From positions 9,424 to 23,637 of the forward strand of contig DAQB01000021.1 in NCBI GenBank assembly GCA_002502705.1: a stretch of 14,214 nt of DNA. Reading direction: 5' to 3'. The translations under genes were made by a program, and so were the position numbers. Positions 7,009-13,801 of the stretch are shown piece by piece (position 1 is the first letter of the stretch; every line of letters begins with the position of its first letter). The notes beneath the pieces were generated by a model, which worked only from the letters and a program-made list of their open reading frames with translations, was not told the DNA's origin and made no database searches. Origin of the DNA: Thermoplasmatales archaeon UBA582 (GTDB taxonomy: Archaea > Thermoplasmatota > Thermoplasmata > Thermoplasmatales > Thermoplasmataceae).

Positions 7009-7995
7009 TTAAGGAAGGAGCACTCCGTTATTAAAAATTATTTTATGACCGCAACTGGGACACTTTGTTTCATAGTTGAATTCCGACTGATTAATTTCAA
7101 TGCTTTGTTTACACTTAATGCATCGGAATAAGTTGCCATCGTCATCAATGTCAGATATGCTTTCCTTATTCAAAACACTGAAAAATGTATGGGGCGCAAT
7201 AAGACTTCTGCCAAGGAAATATGACAGCTTAATGAAGATAGCCGGTGGTAGTTTTTTTAGGAAAAGGTAGTCCTCAAGTCCACTTGAGGCTGCTTTATTA
7301 ATAAACAAATTTTCATCAGATAATATTCTGTGGATATATGATTTTTTAAAGAAGAACTCGCGAAAATTGGATCTTTTGACCCTCTTTTTGTCTCTACTTC
7401 TTCTGGCCCAAATATTCTTTTCAGTTCTTTGGTTTATAATGATGTCAAAAAGATCTGCTATTGAACCGGTGTGATAAAAACTCAAGATAAGAATTCCACC
7501 GGGTTTTAAAATTCTATGCAATTCCTTTATGGATATTGCGGGGTTCTCAATAAAATTTAGCACCCTAACCATCAGGATGACATCAAATACCCCGTCTCTG
7601 AAAGGTGTGAATTCAAGGTCGCAGGCGACTTTGAAAATACCCGACTTGATATTTATTTTTTCCAGAAAATTGCTTATTTTATCGAGTGCGTAATAATTAT
7701 CACAATATTTGATGAGATTATTGGTCAGACGGCCGTTACCAGCACCAACCTCCAGGATCCGCCCAAAATGACGGTTTCCGAGCAGTGATTTAATTATACC
7801 TGATTCAACAGCAGTCACATTTTCTCTGCCTTTCCATAACCTGTCAAAGTCAAGCTTCAAAAAGTCATTTTCATCGGAATTATTCATCAAGGAGTTGTGA
7901 TCATTAGATAATGATATTATCTTTGTGCACTCAAACAAGAGGGGCACAAGCAGAAATAGTTGTTGTACATCTTTGCTTTTTAATTGAAATTTCAT
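7009..7995 (-). CDS. SAM-dependent methyltransferase with C-terminal zinc ribbon
   Basis: This protein has 328 residues. The central class I AdoMet methyltransferase domain (about 70-175) has LEVGAGNG (motif I, 81-88), Asp105 ending strand 2, FDVILMVRVLNFIENP (137-152) and LKPGGILILSFYH (163-175). A basic linker (about 198-220) and a hydrophobic region (about 240-265) follow. The last 40 residues carry CIKC (292-295) and CPSC (312-315), a four-cysteine zinc ribbon of the kind found in Trm112-like proteins and other small metal-binding domains. The gene is convergent with the preceding methyltransferase gene, 79 bp apart. The start at 7995 gives 36 residues before Met37 (7887), where the family-like sequence begins, so Met37 is a possible alternative. 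Neither site has an SD. The substrate is unknown; a nucleic acid or protein target is as possible as a glycan, given the ribbon. Confidence 0.85.
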   Translation of the reverse strand: MKFQLKSKDVQQLFLLVPLLFECTKIISLSNDHNSLMNNSDENDFLKLDFDRLWKGRENVTAVESGIIKSLLGNRHFGRILEVGAGNGRLTNNLIKYCDNYYALDKISNFLEKINIKSGIFKVACDLEFTPFRDGVFDVILMVRVLNFIENPAISIKELHRILKPGGILILSFYHTGSIADLFDIIINQRTEKNIWARRSRDKKRVKRSNFREFFFKKSYIHRILSDENLFINKAASSGLEDYLFLKKLPPAIFIKLSYFLGRSLIAPHTFFSVLNKESISDIDDDGNLFRCIKCKQSIEINQSEFNYETKCPSCGHKIIFNNGVLLP

Positions 7996-8047
7996 TTGTT
8001 TAAAAATTCAGGCTGATCGGAACTTTGCACTTAAATTACTCTTTTTG

Positions 8048-8219
8048 ATGGAACCAGTGTGTAAATTTTATCTTTTAGGAGCAAGGCCATCTCATGGAAT
8101 AGCTCATGATGTTTTATTAGTTGGAGATAATTTGTCCTTTTTTATTATATGTCTTAACTCCCGATGATATCATATCTGAGTTAAAGATCATCAACGCGAA
8201 CGAAAGTTTTGGAGATTGA
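8048..8219 (+). pseudogene. Possible frameshifted small ORF
   Basis: In the 250-bp gap between the zinc-ribbon methyltransferase and the aldo/keto reductase, the plus strand has an open frame from ATG 8048 to TGA 8165-8167 (MEPVCKFYLLGARP...). The frame is open upstream to 7988. The +1 frame from about 8144 to TGA 8217-8219 continues with protein-like sequence (LTPDDIISELKIINANE). The two frames would join at the six-T run 8138-8143, a typical frameshift site. No family is recognised. It could be a decayed gene remnant, a sequencing error in a short gene, or chance in AT-rich DNA. Confidence 0.2.
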
Positions 8220-8245
8220 AGCTCAACTTACGTCAGGATTAACTC

Positions 8246-9103
8246 TCAAATGGACCTTACAGATTCCTCAAATAGTGCTATTTCTTCAGTAGACATAAAG
8301 AAATCCGATGAACCACAGTTTTCCTTTACATGTTCCGGGTTTGATGCTCTTGGTATTGGGAAAACATTGCTGTATTTCGAATAGAACCAGTTAAGTGTGA
8401 TCTGGGATAGCGTTTTACCACCATGTGATTTTGAAATTTTGCCGATTTTATCAGGCAATCCTGTTTCACTTCCAAGCTTTCCATGTGCAAGCGGATAGTA
8501 TGCCAGAACTGCGATCTTTTTCTCAATGCAGTGAGGTATGATGTCCTTTTCAATATCTCTGTGCACGACATTGTAATGCATCTGTGTGGAAGTAACTGTT
8601 GAGTCCTTCAGTGCATTTTCAGATTCTATCATTCCCTTTATCTTGAAGTTGCTTATGCCAATAAACCTGATTTTTCCCTGTCGCTGAAGTTCTTCCATCG
8701 CGCTCATTGTCTCCGTAATCGGTATCCTGCTGTTTGGAAAATGAATCTGGTATAGATCTATATAGCCAGTATTCAGTTCCCTCAAACTCCTGTTACACGC
8801 TTTTATTAGATCATCTCTGCGAAGATGGGATCTCCATGCTTTTGTTGCAATAAACAGATCTTCTCTCTTAACTCCAGATGCTTTGATCGCTTCGCTCACA
8901 AGTTGTTCGGTGCCGTATATCTCTGCTGTGTCTATCAGGTTTATTCCCATTTCTATTCCGGTCTTTATTGCCTTTACATGCTGTTCTCTTCCTCTCCTTA
9001 CACCAAATAATTTTGCGGCCGCAATCCATCCTGGATCATAATATGTTCCCAGACCAAAGGGCGATACTTTAAATCCGGTATTTCCGAACTCCTTGTATTC
9101 CAT
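8246..9103 (-). CDS. Aldo/keto reductase
   Basis: This NAD(P)H-dependent (beta/alpha)8-barrel oxidoreductase (285 residues, a normal length) is expected to interconvert carbonyls and alcohols in the cytoplasm. The full catalytic tetrad is present: Asp58 and Tyr63 in LIDTAEIYGTE, Lys88 in ATKAW and His121 in YQIHFPN. GISNF (149-153) and the cofactor-phosphate-binding stretch IPRASNPEHVKEN (250-262) also match, the latter favouring NADPH. ATG 9103 is preceded by GGAGGT at 9112-9107 with 3-base spacing, so an SD-led start is supported. The gene begins 47 bp after the stop of the GT2 gene on the same strand and is probably the third gene of that unit. The substrate cannot be predicted, and a link to sugar metabolism is only contextual. 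Confidence 0.93.
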   Translation of the reverse strand: MEYKEFGNTGFKVSPFGLGTYYDPGWIAAAKLFGVRRGREQHVKAIKTGIEMGINLIDTAEIYGTEQLVSEAIKASGVKREDLFIATKAWRSHLRRDDLIKACNRSLRELNTGYIDLYQIHFPNSRIPITETMSAMEELQRQGKIRFIGISNFKIKGMIESENALKDSTVTSTQMHYNVVHRDIEKDIIPHCIEKKIAVLAYYPLAHGKLGSETGLPDKIGKISKSHGGKTLSQITLNWFYSKYSNVFPIPRASNPEHVKENCGSSDFFMSTEEIALFEESVRSI

Positions 9104-9106
9104 CCA

Positions 9107-9112
9107 ACCTCC
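9107..9112 (-). promoter_or_regulatory. Ribosome binding site of aldo/keto reductase
   Basis: The minus strand reads GGAGGT three bases before ATG 9103. It is complementary to the CCUCC at the archaeal 16S rRNA 3' end and fixes the start codon. Its presence favours translation from a longer mRNA, consistent with co-transcription with the preceding GT2 gene. Confidence 0.6.
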
Positions 9113-9150
9113 ATCGATTATATCATAATAGATGTTGTCTCATCGCGGTT

Positions 9151-10026
9151 CTAGTCTCTTTGCTTTGTCGAGTCAGCAAATTTCCATATGACCGGGTTTG
9201 ACCTCTTACTGTATGTCTTTGATCGCAGGATAGAAATCAATTCCAGATAGACCAGAGGGAAGATGTAGATTGCAAGTTTTGGTTTTGAGAATATCGCAGT
9301 CAAGATCGAACTGAAGAAATTAACAGGATCTTCTAGCGCTAGAAAATCAAGAACTTTAGGGCTGAACCCAAATCTTTTCATCTGGTGGTGACCGAAGATA
9401 ACCCGCTCCCTTTGGATTATGTAATCTTTCGCATTATCTGGGACTAAATTCCTCACGAGTGGATATTCGCTGAAAACAACTTTGTATCCTGAATTCCTGA
9501 TCTCCATGCATACATATTCCTCATCGTTCACAACATTTGGGATTTCTTTTATTAAATCAGTTCTGAATATTAGCAGCTCGCCACCATGAACTCCTTCACC
9601 CTTCCTGCTGATGATGCGCAGAAAACTGTCCCTTATATGCCATAATAACTCACCTGTTTTGTTAACGATACTGGGCCTTTCGGTCGGGACGACGGGTGGC
9701 ACGATCGCACCGATATTATCATTAAAGAGTGAAAGCGTTCTCTTGACTTCGAAAGAGCATACCTGGATATCCGAGGACATCATGAATAGAACATCCCCTT
9801 TCAAAAAATTCCTTGCTGCATTGAAAGCAGAGGGTTTTCCCAGTCTCCTGTCCTCCCTCACCAGCGTTACCCTGTCAGAATACTGCTCAAGGAATCGGTA
9901 GGAACCGGGATCGGATGAACCGTAGGCTACCACAACCTGATCAAAACCTGAGCTTAGAATAACAGGCATAAGGTTCCTTAGACCAATCGCATCGTCGTAT
10001 GAAAAAACAAGTGCTTCTGTTATCAT
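9151..10026 (-). CDS. GT2-like glycosyltransferase, C-terminally membrane-associated
   Basis: This 291-residue GT-A-type glycosyltransferase has family features: an N-terminal nucleotide-binding strand (VVVAYGSSDPG, 31-41), RRLGKPSAFNAA (60-71), which is typical of GT2 enzymes such as cellulose- and hyaluronan-synthase relatives, MSSDIQV (83-89) in place of the usual DxD, GGELLIF (148-154), NDEEY (167-171) and QRERV (205-209) at the place of the QxxRW motif, with Trp replaced. About 237-267 is hydrophobic and likely membrane-associated. The second Asp of the DxD is present but the first is Ser, so metal binding could differ. The start overlaps the stop of the upstream nucleotidyltransferase-fold gene in ATGA, with AGGTGA six bases upstream, so the two are translationally coupled. 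Donor and acceptor are unknown. Confidence 0.85.
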   Translation of the reverse strand: MITEALVFSYDDAIGLRNLMPVILSSGFDQVVVAYGSSDPGSYRFLEQYSDRVTLVREDRRLGKPSAFNAARNFLKGDVLFMMSSDIQVCSFEVKRTLSLFNDNIGAIVPPVVPTERPSIVNKTGELLWHIRDSFLRIISRKGEGVHGGELLIFRTDLIKEIPNVVNDEEYVCMEIRNSGYKVVFSEYPLVRNLVPDNAKDYIIQRERVIFGHHQMKRFGFSPKVLDFLALEDPVNFFSSILTAIFSKPKLAIYIFPLVYLELISILRSKTYSKRSNPVIWKFADSTKQRD

Positions 10027-10664
10027 AAGGAATCACCTGATGCCTTCATTTTAAGTAACCTGTATTTTTCTGAGTCAAGTATGAAATAGTCCTTCGCAGC
10101 AAGCGTCCTGAATGCTTCCGCGGATTTGCCGTTCCTTTTAAGCGCAATATTCACGAAATATCCCTTCAAGAGGAGAAATGATGACATTGCTGAAAATAGA
10201 ACCGTCCTGCGCAGGCTCACTCTGCTTTTCTGACTTCTTTCGTAAAGAATATTTCCCTTTTTTCCCATGATCGACAGCAAATATCTGTAAAAATCATGAC
10301 CGTGGACAGGTATTACATGATTGGCGTCTGATATTATGAGATCTTCTTCTATATTAGAAAAATAATGCAGGGCATATGACCTTGACATACATAGGGAGAT
10401 GCATATATCGTGCATTTTAAGTGATCTTCTGAGAAGAAATGCACGTGCAATAACACTCCATAAGGCATCATCCTCGGTAATGAGGAAAATGTCTACATCA
10501 TCATTCTCCTTTGGCATATAAGAGACTGAACCGCTGATTCCAGCAAAAACGACCGTATCGAGATGGAGCTTGTCAAGAAACTCAAGGCCATAATTAATTT
10601 TAGACAGTTTCAGATCGTATGGTGCCTGGATCCGGTCACTTGATTTCTCTCTGGAATCTGACAT
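10023..10664 (-). CDS. Nucleotidyltransferase-fold protein
   Basis: This 213-residue protein has the minimal nucleotidyltransferase core. GISGSVSY (42-49) carries the GS motif and DDVDIFLI (55-62) the metal-binding Asp56 and Asp58. DALWSVIAR (66-74) and DICISLCMS (86-94) follow in the order seen in a family of stand-alone nucleotidyltransferases (pattern DxDLF..LW...ICLN). Members of this superfamily transfer nucleotidyl groups to sugars, antibiotics, RNA or proteins; the target here is unknown. A hydrophobic, basic stretch (154-175) could touch the membrane. The third catalytic carboxylate of the fold is not obvious. The gene is first of a minus-strand unit with the GT2 and aldo/keto reductase genes. 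Coupling with the GT2 gene suggests a shared pathway, such as supplying or modifying an activated sugar, but that is inference. Confidence 0.7.
   Translation of the reverse strand: MSDSREKSSDRIQAPYDLKLSKINYGLEFLDKLHLDTVVFAGISGSVSYMPKENDDVDIFLITEDDALWSVIARAFLLRRSLKMHDICISLCMSRSYALHYFSNIEEDLIISDANHVIPVHGHDFYRYLLSIMGKKGNILYERSQKSRVSLRRTVLFSAMSSFLLLKGYFVNIALKRNGKSAEAFRTLAAKDYFILDSEKYRLLKMKASGDSL
10033..10038 (-). promoter_or_regulatory. Ribosome binding site of coupled GT2 gene
   Basis: The minus strand reads AGGTGA six bases before ATG 10026, inside the last codons of the nucleotidyltransferase-fold gene. It matches the UCACCU part of the 16S rRNA 3' end and supports the ATGA-overlap start. Confidence 0.7.
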
Positions 10665-10706
10665 TTAACTTAATTATCAAATCAGACATATTACCCTTTT
10701 GCTTCT

Positions 10707-10718
10707 ATTATAAATATA
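10707..10718 (-). promoter_or_regulatory. TATA-like box for nucleotidyltransferase-GT2-reductase unit
   Basis: The minus strand reads TATATTTATAAT about 43-54 bp upstream of ATG 10664. Transcription would start some 20-25 bases before the ATG, although no SD is visible in the short leader. The box is nearly palindromic and could also work on the plus strand. Confidence 0.4.
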
Positions 10719-10815
10719 GAATGAAACCTCTTGAAAATGCTCGTTATGCGAAAACAGTAATCTTTTTTACCGTGAGCTAAATTTAACAACAGCCAGTGTG
10801 ATCGTGCTTAAACAA

Positions 10816-10826
10816 TCTATAAAATA
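10816..10826 (+). promoter_or_regulatory. TATA-like box for six-helix membrane protein
   Basis: TCTATAAAATA on the plus strand lies about 41-51 bp before ATG 10867. Transcription would begin near 10847, giving a leader of about 20 bases that contains the GGAGGAG ribosome binding site at 10859-10865. Confidence 0.5.
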
Positions 10827-10858
10827 CACTGTATAACTAAAAGTATGTCTGGATAAAT

Positions 10859-10865
10859 GGAGGAG
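10859..10865 (+). promoter_or_regulatory. Ribosome binding site of six-helix membrane protein
   Basis: GGAGGAG lies directly before ATG 10867. The spacing is unusually short (3 bases from GGAGG), but it is the longest SD match in the window and supports this start. Confidence 0.55.
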
Positions 10866-10866
10866 A

Positions 10867-11460
10867 ATGAAAAACAGGTTCGGAAACGGGTTGAATTTGA
10901 ACTATTTGGTGTATTTTGCAGTTGCGTTAGTCACATTCTTTGCAGTTAATATCCCAACTGGTATTTTGAATTTCGCGTTTAGATCAGCAATTTCGCCTCT
11001 TAGTCAGGATACATTGTTTCCTCTAACATATTCATTGGCCATATTTTCCTTTCTAGTTTCATTATACTGGGAAAGGAACGCAGGAATAATGGCTGTACTA
11101 TATGCCATGGGCATTCCTTTTTTATGGGTAATATTTTTCGAGATTCTCTGGCAGAATTCTTTCATATTCTTTGGTACATTCACAGATAATATCACGTCGG
11201 AAATAATCCTATTTAGCTGGTTTTTTCTTGGAACTATTTCTTACCCGATGTGGAAAACTGATAAATACTCAATAACCTCATTTCTTGTATTTTCTGCAGG
11301 TTGGGTATTGTGGTTAATTTTTGGTTATCCCCAAATGCCTTCTTCCTTGGGGTACTTTTTCAATGTTTCCCTGAAAGTGGGAGCATTTTTTACTATAATG
11401 GTATTAGCGATGCCCAGGAAATGGAAAACTCAGCCAGGCTCTGAAATAATAGAAACTTGA
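10867..11460 (+). CDS. Six-helix membrane protein, unknown function
   Basis: No family is recognised. The 197-residue protein is almost entirely hydrophobic, with six predicted membrane helices (about 13-33, 49-67, 70-93, 115-136, 141-158 and 167-183), a basic Asn-rich N-terminus and a basic cytoplasmic tail (RKWKTQPG). Aromatic residues (Trp, Phe, Tyr) are frequent, and no charged catalytic cluster lies within the helices apart from a Glu in helix 3 (FFEILW). The number and spacing of helices recall small integral membrane proteins of archaea without assigned function. The gene has its own TATA-like box and SD. A small inverted repeat follows the stop, so it is probably monocistronic. Confidence 0.75.
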   Translation: MKNRFGNGLNLNYLVYFAVALVTFFAVNIPTGILNFAFRSAISPLSQDTLFPLTYSLAIFSFLVSLYWERNAGIMAVLYAMGIPFLWVIFFEILWQNSFIFFGTFTDNITSEIILFSWFFLGTISYPMWKTDKYSITSFLVFSAGWVLWLIFGYPQMPSSLGYFFNVSLKVGAFFTIMVLAMPRKWKTQPGSEIIET

Positions 11461-11461
11461 G

Positions 11462-11484
11462 TTGGTTTGGCATTTAAAAACCAA
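11462..11484 (+). terminator. Small inverted repeat after six-helix protein gene
   Basis: TTGGTTT (11462-11468) pairs exactly with AAACCAA (11478-11484) across a 9-base loop, directly after the stop codon. It may form a hairpin that ends or stabilises the transcript. No long T-run follows, so the call is tentative. Confidence 0.3.
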
Positions 11485-11568
11485 TTCCAGATGGGAGAGT
11501 TTGGCATACGTTATGAACAATTTTCTGCTTTTGTCTAAAAATGTTTATTCTCGATCTTTCGATATCTG

Positions 11569-11988
11569 ATGGTGAAACGCTTTAAATTGGGGGTGTTTAC
11601 CCTGATGCTTGCTATTCAGATCTCAGCAGGTTTATACCTTACATTTTTTGATTCGATTCTTAAAACGTTCGGTTATATTCACTGGGTTGCACTGATTGGC
11701 TACCTTGCCCTGGATCTTATTCTGTTATCCCTTCTTCTCCTTACGAGGAAGAATGTTATGACCAGATACATTGGCTTTTTTTCAGCGCTGGGAACAGTCG
11801 CCATGGTAGCAGATGCACTTTTGGGCCTTCCAGTTTCAGAATACAAGACTACTTCAATCAATGCGATTGCATATCTATTTGGCTTCGGTGCTTCAGGAAC
11901 AGGAAGTTCTTTTGGTGTTTCGCTCGCTTTCACCATACTTCTCATATCGTCTGGATTGACGGCGGTCCTTGCATCCGGCAGATTCTGA
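11569..11988 (+). CDS. Four-helix membrane protein, unknown function (paralogue of 3383-3847)
   Basis: The 139-residue protein has four membrane helices (about 7-28, 40-58, 68-88 and 118-135) and a loop before helix 4 rich in Gly and Ser (GFGASGTGSSFG). It shares with the protein at 3383-3847 the order HW (39-40), 40 residues, VAD, 19 residues, YLFG; the other has 18 in the last gap. The short region before HW (FFDSILKTFGYIHW) is also comparable. No function can be assigned. ATG 11569 has no SD; an A/T-rich TATA-like element lies about 21-32 bp upstream, consistent with a leaderless mRNA. The gene ends 52 bp before the M61 peptidase gene, which has its own TATA-like box. Confidence 0.75.
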   Translation: MVKRFKLGVFTLMLAIQISAGLYLTFFDSILKTFGYIHWVALIGYLALDLILLSLLLLTRKNVMTRYIGFFSALGTVAMVADALLGLPVSEYKTTSINAIAYLFGFGASGTGSSFGVSLAFTILLISSGLTAVLASGRF

Positions 11989-12002
11989 AAACGCAGGACA
12001 AG

Positions 12003-12010
12003 TTTTAAAT
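12003..12010 (+). promoter_or_regulatory. TATA-like box for M61 peptidase
   Basis: TTTTAAAT lies 31-38 bp before ATG 12041 and 37-44 bp before Met3 (12047). No SD is present, so a leaderless or very short-leader mRNA is likely. Confidence 0.45.
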
Positions 12011-12040
12011 TGATCTGTATTTTATTCTTTCGACAAAGCA

Positions 12041-13798
12041 ATGAAGATGACTTATTTTGTAAGGGTCGAAAAACCACATCTGCAGATGTTCCATGTTGAA
12101 ATGGTGATTGATGAGATTACTGAAAGTGAAATTACACTTACCATGCCGGCATGGACCCCAGGCAGTTATCTGATCCGTGACTTTTCCAAAAACATCAGAA
12201 AATTTGCAGCCTATGGAAAGGATGGAGAGCCACTGGAAAATAAGAAAAAGGATAAGCTCAGCTGGAAAGTTTCCACTGGAGGCAGAACAGAGCTGCGCAT
12301 ATCTTACAGCGTTTACGCGGACGAGCTCAGTGTCAGGACTTCCCACATGGATGCATCACATGCCTTTATCCTCGGTACAAGCCTCTTCATGTACATGGAA
12401 GGCTACAAGGATCAGACCGTTGAGGTCGATCTTCATCTTCCCGAGGGTTGGCATGCAACAACTGCCCTTGACAAAATAGGAAATGACAGATACAGGGCGA
12501 CAAATTACGACATACTTGTGGATTCACCAATCGAGGCCGGTACCCATGAAGATTATTCGTTCACGGTCGATGGAAAAGAACATGTCGTTGCTGCATACGG
12601 TTTAAAGGGCATTAATTTTGAAAGACAGGTTGCAGACATGAAAAAGATTGCCGAGGCAGCTATAAAGGTGTTCGAGCATGTACCATTCAAGAGATATGTA
12701 TTCATCATACATGCCTATCCGGGAGCACAGGGGGGCGGCCTGGAACACAGCAATTCATGTGTCATATCGGCAGATATATATAACGTAATACCGGGCGAGA
12801 AATATGATCGTTTCCTTTCAGTTGTATCACACGAGTATTTCCATGCATGGAACGTAAAGCGAATACGGCCAGTTGAGCTGGGCCCTTTCAATTACCGCGA
12901 GGAAAATTACACTACCATGCTGTGGTTTTCCGAAGGATTTACAGAGTATTTCGGCAACCTGATACTTTATCGTTCAGGCCTGATTGACAGGAAAAGATAC
13001 TTTGAGCTGATATCTGACATGATTCACGACATAGAATCACTTCCAGGAGCACTTGAGACTTCGCTGGCCGATTCTTCTTTTGACACATGGATCAGGCTAT
13101 ACAAGCCTTCCCCCGACGATCTGAACAGCTATGTTTCATATTACCTCAAGGGAAATGCTGCCGGTTTATTGCTAAATATAAACATGATTGCATCGACATC
13201 CGGGTCAGTAACAATCGACTCACTTATGAAGGCTCTATATGAGAGATTTCGAAGGGACGGAAAGGGCATCACAGAAAAAGACATAATAAACGTAACAAAT
13301 GATCTCACGTCTATGGATTTCAGGGATTTCTTCCAGAAATATATCAGGGGAACTGAGAAGGTAGACTTTGACAGAGAATTATCCAGAGTTGGCCTCTCAA
13401 TCACCAGGAAATCAACCTGGAACAAATCAGGCTCAGATATTTCCACCACGGGCATGCTCATAAAAAAGGACAATGGTGCTTTCCGTGTATATTCGGTTCT
13501 CAGGGGCTGGCCATCCTATGAAAGCGGAATCAATGCAGGCGATGAGATTGTGGCGGTCAACGGCAGAAGATTTACAGACGCAAACACAAAAGCCCCTGGC
13601 AAGAATTCATTGCTTCTGTTTGACGCGCTGACTGTCAACCCTGGATCTGTAGTGGATTTGATCTTGTTCAGAAGAAACTCACTGGTGTCTGTTACTGTTA
13701 AAACGACATCTCCACCCAATGACAGCTATGAAATGCAGGAGGAAAAGAAACCATCACCGGAGGCTACAAAATATCTTGATGCCCTTCTCGCAAAATAG
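12041..13798 (+). CDS. M61 family metallopeptidase with PDZ domain
   Basis: This zinc aminopeptidase of the M61 (glycyl aminopeptidase-like) family has 585 residues. The N-terminal beta domain (about 1-165) contains MPAWTPGSYLIRDF (35-48), highly typical of M61. The catalytic thermolysin-like part has GGGLEHSNS (231-239), the HExxH motif VVSHEYFHAWN (261-271; zinc ligands His264 and His268, catalytic Glu265) and WFSEGFTEY (295-303), whose Glu298 is the likely third ligand. A helical domain follows, then a PDZ domain (about 465-555) with GINAGDEIVAVNGRRF (496-511). A short acidic/basic tail ends the protein. There is no signal peptide, so it should act in the cytoplasm, probably trimming peptides produced by the proteasome or similar proteases. 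The start may be Met3 (12047). The gene is convergent with the ACT regulator, with 3 bp between the stops. Confidence 0.95.
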   Translation: MKMTYFVRVEKPHLQMFHVEMVIDEITESEITLTMPAWTPGSYLIRDFSKNIRKFAAYGKDGEPLENKKKDKLSWKVSTGGRTELRISYSVYADELSVRTSHMDASHAFILGTSLFMYMEGYKDQTVEVDLHLPEGWHATTALDKIGNDRYRATNYDILVDSPIEAGTHEDYSFTVDGKEHVVAAYGLKGINFERQVADMKKIAEAAIKVFEHVPFKRYVFIIHAYPGAQGGGLEHSNSCVISADIYNVIPGEKYDRFLSVVSHEYFHAWNVKRIRPVELGPFNYREENYTTMLWFSEGFTEYFGNLILYRSGLIDRKRYFELISDMIHDIESLPGALETSLADSSFDTWIRLYKPSPDDLNSYVSYYLKGNAAGLLLNINMIASTSGSVTIDSLMKALYERFRRDGKGITEKDIINVTNDLTSMDFRDFFQKYIRGTEKVDFDRELSRVGLSITRKSTWNKSGSDISTTGMLIKKDNGAFRVYSVLRGWPSYESGINAGDEIVAVNGRRFTDANTKAPGKNSLLLFDALTVNPGSVVDLILFRRNSLVSVTVKTTSPPNDSYEMQEEKKPSPEATKYLDALLAK

Positions 13799-13801
13799 AT
13801 C

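Noticed and set aside
12005..12346. Open frame on the minus strand antisense to the M61 peptidase gene
   Set aside because: The plus strand encodes conserved M61 motifs there, and the antisense product shows no motif or promoter; similar antisense frames at 11700-12077, 13141-13473 and 9611-9901 were dismissed for the same reason.
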